In this document: positions 49,060 to 57,844 of the stretch, in pieces | Layout of the letters: each line of letters begins with the position of its first letter | Position numbering within the stretch: the stretch's first letter is position 1 | NCBI RefSeq assembly: GCF_002893095.1 | Contig: NZ_PKQQ01000006.1 | Span: 62,001-126,000 of the forward strand | Length of the DNA stretch: 64,000 bases | Direction: 5' to 3' | DNA from: Stenotrophomonas sp. VV52 | GTDB taxonomy: Bacteria; Pseudomonadota; Gammaproteobacteria; Xanthomonadales; Xanthomonadaceae | Position numbers and translations under genes: made by a program | The notes under the pieces: generated by a model | Databases searched by the model: none | What the model was told of the DNA's origin: nothing | What the model saw: only the letters and a program-made list of their open reading frames with translations

Positions 49060-49199
49060 CTGCTTCTCCTGCGTTGGGGGCCTGCCCCGTAAGTCGTGCG
49101 GGCAGGATAGCCCGCATGCGGGTGCAGCGCATCCCGTCACACACGGGCTGGCAAAGCGGTGCGACACTACGATTTCCTGGGCTCGCCCGCGAGGTTGCC

Positions 49200-49415
49200 A
49201 TGTTGATCCGTATCGCCCTGCCGCTGCTCGGCCTGCTGGTAGTGAGCGGCTGCAACCGTCCGGTGCCGCCGGATCCCGACAAGCGCCCCGAACCGCAGGC
49301 CACCGCCCTGCGCGACGCCGTGCAGGCACCGCTGGAAAAGGCCAAGGCGGCCCGCGAAACGCTGGAAAAGGCGCCGGATACACGCGCCGCGGATGACTCC
49401 GCCATCGAACCCTAA
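49200..49415 (+). CDS. Small lipoprotein
   Basis: A 71-residue protein with a lipoprotein signal: hydrophobic helix LIRIALPLLGLL, then the lipobox VVSGC with the acylated cysteine at residue 18. The mature part is short, charged and helical (LRDAVQAPLEKAKAARETLEKAP). It resembles the short lipoproteins common in this family; a role in the outer membrane is inferred. A strong terminator follows at once. Confidence 0.75.
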   Translation: MLIRIALPLLGLLVVSGCNRPVPPDPDKRPEPQATALRDAVQAPLEKAKAARETLEKAPDTRAADDSAIEP

Positions 49416-49420
49416 ATAAA

Positions 49421-49447
49421 AAAAACCCGGCTTTCGCCGGGTTTTTT
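49421..49447. terminator. Bidirectional terminator between lipoprotein gene and sppA
   Basis: Stem AAACCCGGC / GCCGGGTTT (49423-49431, 49436-49444) with a TTTC loop, A-rich before and T-rich after. It can serve both the plus-strand lipoprotein gene and minus-strand sppA. Confidence 0.88.
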
Positions 49448-49454
49448 CGATGTA

Positions 49455-51359
49455 TCAGAAGCCGCAGAAACAGTATGCCAGGGCTTTCACCGGGGCACTG
49501 CCGCGCGGGTCGCGGGCGGCATCTTCAACGAAGCGCAGCTGCGTATCCACTTCCGGCATCGAGCGGGCCAGCATGATCCGCGCCATGCCGGTTTCACCCA
49601 GCATCCAGGCACCGGCGTGGCTGCCGGCAAAGCCGCTCAGGAACTGTGCAAACGGGGTGGCCGCCTTTTCGATGTAGCGCACCCGCACTTTGTCGGGACC
49701 GCCCAGCTTGGCGCGATTGGCGGCATCGGCAATGGCGTCCTTCAGGCCACCGAAGGCGTCGACCAGGCCGCGCTCCTTGGCCTGCGCACCGCTCCACACG
49801 CGGCCACGCGCCACTTCGTCCACCGCTTCCACCGGCTTGTTGCGCGCATCGGCCACCTTGCCGGTGAAGTCGGCGTAGCCCTTGTTGATCACCGACTGGA
49901 TCACCTGGCCCACGGCCGGATCCATCGGACGGGTGATGTCGAAGGCACCGGCGAAGCGGGTGGTGCCCACGCCGTCGGTATGCACGCCGATCTTGTCCAG
50001 CGAGCGCGACAGGTTCGGGATCATGCCGAAGATGCCGATCGAACCGGTGATGGTCGACGGGTCGGCATAGATGCGGTCGGCATTCATGCTGATCCAGTAA
50101 CCGCCCGAAGCAGCCAGGTCGCCCATCGACACCACCACCGGCTTGCCGGCGGCCTTCAGCGCCACCACTTCGCGACGGATCTGCTCGGAGGCGAACACTT
50201 CGCCACCCGGCGAATCCACGCGCAGCACCACCGCCTTGACGTTGTCGTCGTCGCGCGCTTCGCGCAGCAGCGCCGAGGTCGACTCACCACCCACGCGGCC
50301 GGCCGGCAGGTCGCCGCCGGCGATTTCGCCCGAGGCCACCACCACCGCCACCTGCGGACGCGAATCCACCGGTGAACCGCGCATGTCGAGCTGGGCCAGG
50401 TAGCCGTCCAGGTTGACGCTGCGGAAGCCGCCGTCGGCGTCTTCGTCGGCGACGCCACGGTCGGCCAGCAGGTCTTCGACTTCCTCACGGGTCTTCAGAC
50501 CGTCCACCAGCTTCTGCTGCAGGGCGAACTTGGCCAGGTCGCCACCGGCGGCGGCGATGCCCTCAGGCATCGTGTCGATGCCGGCCGCCAGCTGCGCGGC
50601 GTCCAGCTTGCGCGCCTTGGCAATGTCGGCCAGGTAGCGCTGCCACACGTCGTTCATCCAGAACAGGTCGGCTTCCTTGGCCTGCGGCGAGGCGGCGTCC
50701 AGCACGTACGGTTCGGCCGCGGACTTGTACTCGCCCACCTTGAACAGGTGCACGTCCACGCCCAGCTTGTCCTGCAACCCGGTGCGGAAGTACTGGCGGT
50801 AACGGCCAAGGCCTTCCAGCACCACCCCGCCCATCGGGTCGAGGTAGATCTCGTCGGCCTGCGCGGCCAGCAGGTACTGCCACTGGCTCAGGTTGTCGGC
50901 ATAGGCCACCACCTGCTTGCCCGACGCGCGCACGGCCTGCAGCGACGCCGCCACTTCACGCATTGAAGCGAAGCCGCTCGGCTGCAGCTTGTCCAGCTGC
51001 AGCACCACCCGCTCGATCTTCTTGTCGTCCCGTGCCGCATCCAGCGCGCGGATCAGGTCGCGCAGCTGCACTTCCTCGGCGCTGTTGTCGCCAATGGCCT
51101 TGGCGAGCGCACGGCTGACCGGGTCTGCACTGAACTGCTCGACCAGGCGGCCTTCCGGCGCGATCACCAGCGAGGTGCGGTCCTGCAGGGCACGGTTGCT
51201 GCTGGCGCCCTTGCCCATCGCCACCACGAACAGGACGAGGATCAGCAGCAGCAGGCCGAAGAACAGCAGGTTGAGGATCAGCCTGCGGGTAAAGTTCATC
51301 ACATCCCACAGCCCGATGAAGAAGCTGGCGACAGGATTGCGACGCACGGGTTGGTTCAT
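49455..51359 (-). CDS. sppA: Signal peptide peptidase SppA (67K type)
   Basis: SppA degrades signal peptides left in the inner membrane. The 634-residue length is that of the E. coli-type tandem-domain protease. An N-terminal membrane anchor (about 27-48) is followed by two S49 domains. The catalytic lysine is K212 (VGEYKSAAEPY) in the first domain and the serine is S418 (GDLAASGGYW) in the second. Transcription ends at the bidirectional terminator. Confidence 0.94.
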   Translation of the reverse strand: MNQPVRRNPVASFFIGLWDVMNFTRRLILNLLFFGLLLLILVLFVVAMGKGASSNRALQDRTSLVIAPEGRLVEQFSADPVSRALAKAIGDNSAEEVQLRDLIRALDAARDDKKIERVVLQLDKLQPSGFASMREVAASLQAVRASGKQVVAYADNLSQWQYLLAAQADEIYLDPMGGVVLEGLGRYRQYFRTGLQDKLGVDVHLFKVGEYKSAAEPYVLDAASPQAKEADLFWMNDVWQRYLADIAKARKLDAAQLAAGIDTMPEGIAAAGGDLAKFALQQKLVDGLKTREEVEDLLADRGVADEDADGGFRSVNLDGYLAQLDMRGSPVDSRPQVAVVVASGEIAGGDLPAGRVGGESTSALLREARDDDNVKAVVLRVDSPGGEVFASEQIRREVVALKAAGKPVVVSMGDLAASGGYWISMNADRIYADPSTITGSIGIFGMIPNLSRSLDKIGVHTDGVGTTRFAGAFDITRPMDPAVGQVIQSVINKGYADFTGKVADARNKPVEAVDEVARGRVWSGAQAKERGLVDAFGGLKDAIADAANRAKLGGPDKVRVRYIEKAATPFAQFLSGFAGSHAGAWMLGETGMARIMLARSMPEVDTQLRFVEDAARDPRGSAPVKALAYCFCGF

Positions 51360-51444
51360 GGGGGAAACTCCAGTTGGCTTCTTGCCGTGGTACCAGCATA
51401 GCCGCTGCCGGACAGGCCGGCATCGGACACAAGTAAGGGGGCCG

Positions 51445-52806
51445 TCAGGCCAGGGTGGTCCCGACGCGACGGCTGCTGACCCGCAGGCGCCAGCCCATCA
51501 GGATCGCGGCGGCGGTAAGGCCCAGGATCAGGCCCAGCCACATGCCCTGCGGTCCCATGCCCAGGCCCAGGCCGAGCCCGGCGCCGAGCGGCATGCCCAG
51601 CCCCCAGTACGAGAACATGGCGATGAACATCGGCACGCGGGTGTCCTTCAGGCCGCGCAGCGCGCCGGCCGACAGTACCTGGATGCCGTCGGGGAACTGG
51701 AAGGCCGCCGCATACAGCAGCAGGGTCGAGGCGAGCGCGGCCACGCCCAGGTCGGCGGTGTACACGCCGACGATGGCGTCGTGCCCGAACAGCAGCACCA
51801 ACGCCGAAAGCGTCTGCGTTCCCAGGATGATCAGCAGCCCGGCAATCGAGGCCCGACGCACGCCCAGCCCGTTGCCGCTGCCCACCGCATGGCCGACCCG
51901 CACGGTGGTGGCTTCGGCCACGCCCATCGGAATCATGAAGCACAGCTGCGCCACGTTGATCGCGATCTGGTGCGAGGCAGCCTCGGTTGCGCCCAGGCGG
52001 CCGATCAGCAGCGCGGTGACGATGAACAACCCGCCTTCCATCAGCACCGTGATGCCGATCGGCAGGCCGGTCCTCAGCAGGTCCCAGATCGCCGCCCAAC
52101 GCGGCAGCTCCAGGTGCGAGAACAATTCCAGGTGGGCGAAGCGGCGGGTCTTCCACAGGTAACCGGCAAAGCACAGCGCCTGGATCCACATCATGGTGGC
52201 CGAGGCGATGCCCAGGCCTTCAGCGCCCATTTCCGGGAAGCCCAGCTTGCCGTAGCACAGCACGTAGCCCAGCGGCGCCAGCACCAGCAGGCCGCCGAAG
52301 CCGAGCAGCATGGTGGGCAGCGTCCAGTGCATGCCTTCGCTGAGGTAGCGCATGCAGAAGTACAGGGTGAGCGCCGGGCCGCCCCAGCGCACCGCATGCA
52401 GGAAGGCGGTTGCGCCGGGCACGATGTCCGGCGCGATGCCGAACGCCGGCAGCAGCGGCGGCACCACCGTGAGGAAGGTGAACATGATCAGGCCCAGGCC
52501 CAGCGCCAGCCATAGCGCCTGGCGGAACAGCGGGCCGATCTCGCGCTCGCGGCCGGCGCCGTGCAGCTGCGAAACCGAGGCGGTCAGCGAGATCAGGGTG
52601 CCGATCGGAATCAGCATCGGCAGCCACAGCAGGGCGGTGCCGATGGTGACGGCGGCCAGGGTCTGGGTGCCGTGGTGCCCGGCGATGACGTTGTCGACGA
52701 AGGAAATCAGGCCGGTGGAGACATGGCCGAGCACCAGCGGCAGCGCGAGCAGGCCGGTGGCACGCACTTCCCGGGAGAGGCGCGGCGTGGAGGTAACGGT
52801 AGACAT
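51445..52806 (-). CDS. MATE-family multidrug exporter (NorM-like)
   Basis: A 453-residue, 12-helix membrane protein of the MATE family, which exports cationic drugs in exchange for Na+ or H+. Seen: the N-terminal LPLVLGHVSTGLISFVDNVIAGHHG and, in helix 7, the MEGGLFIVTALLIGRLG segment with the conserved family acidic residue. Two MatE repeats are apparent. Substrate cannot be inferred. It is upstream of sppA on the same strand (85 bp) but probably has its own promoter. Confidence 0.88.
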   Translation of the reverse strand: MSTVTSTPRLSREVRATGLLALPLVLGHVSTGLISFVDNVIAGHHGTQTLAAVTIGTALLWLPMLIPIGTLISLTASVSQLHGAGREREIGPLFRQALWLALGLGLIMFTFLTVVPPLLPAFGIAPDIVPGATAFLHAVRWGGPALTLYFCMRYLSEGMHWTLPTMLLGFGGLLVLAPLGYVLCYGKLGFPEMGAEGLGIASATMMWIQALCFAGYLWKTRRFAHLELFSHLELPRWAAIWDLLRTGLPIGITVLMEGGLFIVTALLIGRLGATEAASHQIAINVAQLCFMIPMGVAEATTVRVGHAVGSGNGLGVRRASIAGLLIILGTQTLSALVLLFGHDAIVGVYTADLGVAALASTLLLYAAAFQFPDGIQVLSAGALRGLKDTRVPMFIAMFSYWGLGMPLGAGLGLGLGMGPQGMWLGLILGLTAAAILMGWRLRVSSRRVGTTLA

Positions 52807-52878
52807 GGGATCACAGACCGCAGACTACGGCAGCGCGCGAAGGGCACAGGCACCGGGTTGCGGGCGGCCATCTTACGC

Positions 52879-53445
52879 TTACCGCACTACATTTTCCCGC
52901 AGCCAGGCATCACGGGCGGCCGGCGCCAGGCCCAGGAACTGGTCACGTACGCGGTCGCGCTCCTGCGGCGGCGTGCGCTGGGCAATCAGGGTGAGCTGGG
53001 CCAGCTGGCCGTCGTTGAGCTGGCGCAGCGCGAGCAGGGCGGGTTCGCGCTGTTCCACCGGCAGGTAGCCGAACAGGCCCTGCAGCTTGGGGAACTGCTG
53101 GCCCAGCTGCGGGCCCAACCGCCAGCCGTCTCGGAAGCGCTGGTCCTGTTCGTCGAAGCGCGCGCGCAGCGACTGCTGCTGCGCCGCCGGCAGCGCGGCC
53201 ACGCGGCGCGCGGCCTCGCGGATGCGGGTGCGTTCGGATTCGGGCAGCGCCTGCCACTGCGCGTAGCGGGTGCGCAGCTCGCGCAGCTGGGCCGGATCGA
53301 GCGCGGCCGGCGTTGCGGGAATCGCCGGTGCGGTGGTCGGGGTGGGGACGGGGGCGGCAACCGGGGTGGGCAGCGGCAGTGCCTGGGGCGCGGCAGTGGC
53401 GCCAGCGGACAGGGCCATCAGGAGCAGCAGGATCGACTTATTCAT
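52879..53445 (-). CDS. Exported DUF3106 protein
   Basis: A 188-residue protein with a signal peptide (MNKSILLLLMALSAGATA), a Pro/Ala/Thr-rich linker, then DUF3106: RTRYAQWQALPESERTRIREAARRVAALPAAQQQSLRARF and a similar second helical stretch. Function of the family is unknown. Its start overlaps the stop of the upstream sigma-like gene by 8 bp, so the two are coupled and probably form one regulatory unit, in which this would be the periplasmic component. Confidence 0.82.
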   Translation of the reverse strand: MNKSILLLLMALSAGATAAPQALPLPTPVAAPVPTPTTAPAIPATPAALDPAQLRELRTRYAQWQALPESERTRIREAARRVAALPAAQQQSLRARFDEQDQRFRDGWRLGPQLGQQFPKLQGLFGYLPVEQREPALLALRQLNDGQLAQLTLIAQRTPPQERDRVRDQFLGLAPAARDAWLRENVVR

Positions 53446-54451
53446 CGGCGGCAGACGTCTCCAGGCCGGCAGCGGCAGGTTCGGGGCGGTTCGGTTGCGG
53501 CTGCGACTCATCGACGGGCACCGGACCGCCGGCCGCGAACCAGGCATACAGATCAGCATCGCGGGCCAGCATCAGTTCGGGATCGGCCAGCATCGCCGCG
53601 TCGCTGGCGGCATGCGCGGGGTCGGCCGGCGCGGCCACCGGCAGGTCGTCGGCCGGCAGCTGTTCCACGGCCACCGGGTCGGCGGTGGACACCGCACCGT
53701 CGGGCACGCTCGCCTCGGGGGGCACGGCGGCCGGCCGATGCTTCCACCAGGCCGCGCCGCCCAGCAGCACGCCGGTGGTGACCAGCAGGATCAGCAGGCC
53801 TCGCCACACGGGCCGGCGATTGCCGGCACGGCGACGGGCAGGGCCGCGGCGGGGGGCGGCCTCTGCAGGCGCGGGCGCGCGCCAGGAGGCCGGTCCCTTG
53901 TCCTTGCCCGGTGCGGGCACGGCGGCCGGCTGATGCAGCTGCTGCAGGCGGCTGGCGGGCATCTCGCGCAGGCGCTGCTGTACCTGCTCGGCCAGCGCGC
54001 GCCAGCCGGCGGCATCCGGGTGGCCGTGTGCGTCGCGCGGGCAGGCCTCGGCCAGCGCGTGCTGGTAGTCGGCCACGGGCATGTCCAGGATCTGTGCGGC
54101 GGCGGCCTCGTCCAACCCGCCACCGACCCGCAGCAGCAGGGCCAGGCGCGCGGGCGGTGCCAGCTGCGGCAGGTGCGACAGTTCCGGTGCCCACTGCCCA
54201 CCTGCGGCGGGAACGCGGATCGGGGTGCGGTGCGCCAGCAGGATCCAGAACCGGTCGGGCCACTGGGCCATGGGCACGTCGCTGGCGATCCCGGCGAACG
54301 CACGCATGACCGCGACCAAGGCCTGTTCGGCAACGGTCGGGTCGCCGCACTGCAGCTCGGCAACGACCAGGGCACGGCGTTCAACGCCTCGCAGGAACGC
54401 GGACAATGCGCCCGCTGCGTTGGATGAAACAGGGGCGTTCACAGCCGTCAT
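53438..54451 (-). CDS. Sigma-region-4-like protein with transmembrane segment
   Basis: A 337-residue protein of unusual build. Residues about 25-150 read like the C-terminal half of an ECF sigma factor: PPARLALLLRVGGGLDEAAAAQILDMPVADYQHALAEACP resembles region 4 with its helix-turn-helix. A basic linker, one transmembrane helix (about 218-242, VWRGLLILLVTTGVLLGG) and a periplasmic acidic tail follow. It is coupled to DUF3106 downstream. A membrane-tethered sigma-like or anti-sigma regulator is an inference; sigma region 2 is not evident. Confidence 0.6.
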   Translation of the reverse strand: MTAVNAPVSSNAAGALSAFLRGVERRALVVAELQCGDPTVAEQALVAVMRAFAGIASDVPMAQWPDRFWILLAHRTPIRVPAAGGQWAPELSHLPQLAPPARLALLLRVGGGLDEAAAAQILDMPVADYQHALAEACPRDAHGHPDAAGWRALAEQVQQRLREMPASRLQQLHQPAAVPAPGKDKGPASWRAPAPAEAAPRRGPARRRAGNRRPVWRGLLILLVTTGVLLGGAAWWKHRPAAVPPEASVPDGAVSTADPVAVEQLPADDLPVAAPADPAHAASDAAMLADPELMLARDADLYAWFAAGGPVPVDESQPQPNRPEPAAAGLETSAADE

Positions 54452-54887
54452 AGCAACTCCATCAAGTGCCGGAATGATAGCGAGTGCGCCCCCGGTCGGG
54501 CATGCCGATGCAGGCCGCAGGCGGCGCGACATACGGCCGGGAACGCTTGACAGCCGCGCAGGTTGTGCACAGCACCAACAAAAACGGCACAAAACCGGGG
54601 GGTGAAGCCCGCGTCACCCGTGTGTCAGCTTTGTTTCACAGCCATGGTGTTGATTTTATTGGATTTTACTGTGTGGCTATTTTTTGACCAACACAGGTGT
54701 GAGGGCGGAACTCCCTGACAATCAGCTCGGAGTTCGACACTCGCACACAGACTTATCCACAGAAGATGTGGATAAGACCGAATCTCCAATAGCCACGGAT
54801 ATTTAGCCGGTATTTAGGTTCCACGGCAGGCCCCGACAGGGGATTCTCCGACTGAACAGGCCGGTCCACGACCGCTACACTGGCCCG
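54452..54887. promoter_or_regulatory. Divergent regulatory region upstream of priA with paired DnaA boxes
   Basis: A 436-bp gene-free stretch, locally AT-rich (about 54635-54690). It contains two perfect 9-mer DnaA boxes in inverted orientation, TTATCCACA at 54753-54761 and TGTGGATAA at 54767-54775, separated by GAAGA. A second inverted repeat, GAACTCC / GGAGTTC, lies at 54708-54714 and 54729-54735. The boxes are 113 bp before the priA start. Confidence 0.75.
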
Positions 54888-57074
54888 ATGCTTTCCCCTG
54901 CCCCCACGCCCACCCTGCAGGTCGTCCTGCCCGTGCCCTTGCCGCAGTGGTTCGACTACGCCCCCCCGCCGGGCGAGCTGCCGCACGCAGGCATGGTCGG
55001 CCGTCGGCTGCGGGTGCCCTTCGGGTCCCGCGAGCTGGTCGGCGTGGTGGCCGGAATCGGCACAGTGGCCGACGGCGCCACCCTTCGCGCTGCGGTGGCG
55101 TGGCTGGACCCGGCCCCACTGCTGGGCGGGGAACTCTGGTCATCGCTGCAGTGGTTGTCCCGCTATACCCACGCGCCGCTGGGGGAAGTGGTCAGCACTG
55201 CCCTGCCCGCCCCGTTGCGCAAGGGCGAACCCGTCCCCGACACCCATCGTTGGGGCTGGCAGCTCACCCCTGCCGGCCAGGAGCCGGGCGTGAAACTGCG
55301 CGCGGGGACACGACCCCACCGCCTGGCCGAGCTGCTCGGCAACGGCAGTGTCGATGAGGACCTGCTGGAAGAGGCACTGCATGACTGGCGCAGTGCCGCC
55401 CGCGCCTTGGCCAAACGTGGGCTGGTCGAACGCGTTGCGCTCGCGCACAGCGCTGCGTTGCCCAGCCTCCGGCCCGGCCCGTGCCCGAACGCGGAGCAGG
55501 CCGACGCGATCGCGGCGATCACCGCCGGGAAGGGTTTCGGTGCATTCCTGCTCGATGGTGTGACCGGCAGCGGCAAGACCGAGGTGTACCTGCAGGCGAT
55601 CGCCGACTGCCTGGCGCGCGGCCGCCAGGCGCTGGTCCTGGTGCCCGAGATCGGGCTCACCCCGCAGACCCTCGCCCGCTTCCGCAGCCGCCTGGGCATC
55701 ACCGTGCATGTGCTGCACTCGGGCTTGAACGACAACGAACGCGCGCGGGTCTGGGCAGCCGCCGCACGCGGCGAAGCGCAGGTGGTGGTGGGAACGCGCT
55801 CGGCGGTGTTCACACCGCTGCCCAACGCCGGCCTCATCGTGGTGGACGAAGAACACGACGGCAGTTACAAGCAGCAGGACGGGATCCGTTACCACGCCCG
55901 CGATTTCGCGCTGGTGCGGGCCAAGGCGCTCGACATTCCCGTGGTCCTGGGCAGCGCCACCCCGTCGCTGGAGTCGCTGCACAACGCGCACGCGGGCCGG
56001 TACACCCATCTGCGCCTGAAGCAGCGCGCCGGCGAGGCCCGACCGCCCACGGTGCGGGTGCTCGACGTGCGCAAGCGCCCGCTGAAGGACGGCCTGTCGC
56101 CAGAGGTCCTGCAGGGTATCGAACAGCACCTGCAGGCCGGCCACCAGGTGCTGGTGTTCAAGAACCGTCGCGGCTACGCGCCGGTGCTGCTCTGCCACGA
56201 CTGCGGCTGGACCGCGCCCTGCAAGCGCTGCGATGCGCCGATGACCGTGCACGCTGGCGGGCGCCGCCTGCAGTGCCACCACTGCGGCGCGCGCCAACCG
56301 GCGCCGCTGGCCTGCCCGGACTGCGGCAGCCTGGCGCTGCAGCCGCAGGGCATCGGCACCGAAAGGCTTGAAGAGCATCTGGTGGAGGCGTTTGCCGACT
56401 ACCCGGTGATCCGCATCGACCGGGGTACCACGAATCGGCGCGACGCACTGGAAAGCCAGTTGGCGTCGCTGGGCGACCGTGCGGGCATCCTGGTCGGGAC
56501 GCAGATCCTGGCCAAGGGCCACGACCTGCCCAAGCTGACCCTGGTGGTCGTGGTGGGGATCGACGAAGGCCTGTTCTCGGCCGATTTCCGCGCCAGCGAA
56601 AAACTGGCCCAGCAGCTGATCCAGGTGGCGGGGCGCGCGGGGCGCGCGACCGATCCCGGCGAAGTCTGGCTGCAGACCCACCATCCCGGGCATCCGTTGC
56701 TGGAAACGCTGGTCAATGGCGGTTACCACGCCTTCGCCGATGCCGAACTGCAGCAGCGCGAAGCGGCGGGCTTCCCGCCGTTCGCACACCTGGCGCTGCT
56801 GCGCGCCGAGGCGCAGCAGGTGGAACATGCCAATGCCATGCTGAGCGGCGTGCGCGAGCTGATCGCGCACGACAGCCCGGTGGAGCGGTTCGGCCCGATG
56901 CCGGCACCGATGCCGCGCCGCGCCGGTTACCAGCGCACCCAGCTGCTGTTGTCGGCGCCGTCGCGACGGCCGCTGCATGCACTGTTGGACCAGATCATGC
57001 CGCAGGTCTACGCGCTGCCGCAGGCGCGGAAGGTGCGCTGGTCGCTGGATGTAGACCCGATGGACCTGTATTAG
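54888..57074 (+). CDS. priA: Primosomal protein N' (replication restart helicase)
   Basis: PriA recognises stalled forks and reloads DnaB. The 728-residue protein has the N-terminal 3'-binding domain (VVLPVPLPQWFDYAPPP), SF2 helicase motifs (GVTGSGKTEVY, VVDEEHD, GSATPSLES, QVAGRAGRA), and between them the eight-cysteine zinc region (CHDCGWTAPCKRCDAP, CHHCG, CPDCG). All motifs look intact. It may be under DnaA control through the boxes upstream. Its last 4 bp overlap the convergent gst gene. Confidence 0.96.
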   Translation: MLSPAPTPTLQVVLPVPLPQWFDYAPPPGELPHAGMVGRRLRVPFGSRELVGVVAGIGTVADGATLRAAVAWLDPAPLLGGELWSSLQWLSRYTHAPLGEVVSTALPAPLRKGEPVPDTHRWGWQLTPAGQEPGVKLRAGTRPHRLAELLGNGSVDEDLLEEALHDWRSAARALAKRGLVERVALAHSAALPSLRPGPCPNAEQADAIAAITAGKGFGAFLLDGVTGSGKTEVYLQAIADCLARGRQALVLVPEIGLTPQTLARFRSRLGITVHVLHSGLNDNERARVWAAAARGEAQVVVGTRSAVFTPLPNAGLIVVDEEHDGSYKQQDGIRYHARDFALVRAKALDIPVVLGSATPSLESLHNAHAGRYTHLRLKQRAGEARPPTVRVLDVRKRPLKDGLSPEVLQGIEQHLQAGHQVLVFKNRRGYAPVLLCHDCGWTAPCKRCDAPMTVHAGGRRLQCHHCGARQPAPLACPDCGSLALQPQGIGTERLEEHLVEAFADYPVIRIDRGTTNRRDALESQLASLGDRAGILVGTQILAKGHDLPKLTLVVVVGIDEGLFSADFRASEKLAQQLIQVAGRAGRATDPGEVWLQTHHPGHPLLETLVNGGYHAFADAELQQREAAGFPPFAHLALLRAEAQQVEHANAMLSGVRELIAHDSPVERFGPMPAPMPRRAGYQRTQLLLSAPSRRPLHALLDQIMPQVYALPQARKVRWSLDVDPMDLY

Positions 57075-57691
57075 GTCAGCGGCGTCATGACCGCCTTGAC
57101 GTATGCGGGGCGCTGTTGGAGGCGCTGGTACCACGCTTCCAGGTGCGGCAGCGACGGGCGCTGGATCGGCAGTTCGAACCACGCATAGACAAGTGCGCCC
57201 AGCGGGATGTCGCCCATCGCAAACTGCTCGCCGGACAGCCACGGTTGCCGCGCCAGCGTGGCATCGGCCATCGCCAGCAGCTCACCGGCACGCACCACGG
57301 CCGCGTTGATGCGCGCTTCGTCGCGGTTGGCCGGTGCGGTGCGCATGATGCCCCAGATCAGTTCGCTGTACAGCGGCGCCATCCGCGAGGTGCTCCAGTC
57401 CATCCACTTCTCGGCCTGGGCGCGCGTCATCGCGTCTTCCGGGTACAACGTGCCCAACGCGTAACGCGCGCTCAGGTAGCGCACGATGGTGTTGGATTCC
57501 CACAGCGGCAGGCCCTGGTCTTCGATCACCGGCACCAGCCCGTTGGGATTCATCGCCGTGTACCCGGGCGACTGCGTGCCACCGAACGGACCACCCACTT
57601 CGATGGATTCGTATGGCAGGCCGATTTCCTCGGTGCACCACAATACCTTGCGCACGTTGCTGGAATTTTGCCGGCCCCAGATCTTCAGCAT
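57071..57691 (-). CDS. Glutathione S-transferase
   Basis: A 206-residue GST: N-terminal thioredoxin-fold domain with the active-site serine region WGRQNSSNVRKVLW, the cis-Pro motif NGLVPVIED and ESNTIVRYL for glutathione binding. A helical C-terminal domain carries the N-capping motif FAMGDIPLG. It probably conjugates or reduces small electrophiles in the cytoplasm; the substrate is unknown. It is divergent from ndh, and the 153-bp gap contains the palindrome TGCACGTGCA (57777-57786). Confidence 0.9.
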   Translation of the reverse strand: MLKIWGRQNSSNVRKVLWCTEEIGLPYESIEVGGPFGGTQSPGYTAMNPNGLVPVIEDQGLPLWESNTIVRYLSARYALGTLYPEDAMTRAQAEKWMDWSTSRMAPLYSELIWGIMRTAPANRDEARINAAVVRAGELLAMADATLARQPWLSGEQFAMGDIPLGALVYAWFELPIQRPSLPHLEAWYQRLQQRPAYVKAVMTPLT

Positions 57692-57844
57692 GTTGGTTTC
57701 CTGATCATTGAAGTGCGCCGCTACGATACGCCGATGGCCGTACCGCTGCGATGGCCGCTGAATCGGGTTGCAGGCATGCACGTGCACATGCAGCCCGACA
57801 TGCGACGATGCGCATATTGGAATCGACCGTCCTGGAGCGTCTGC

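Noticed and set aside
55140..57242. A 700-codon minus-strand frame across priA
   Set aside because: It is the antisense of priA; it has no ribosome site and no family signature.
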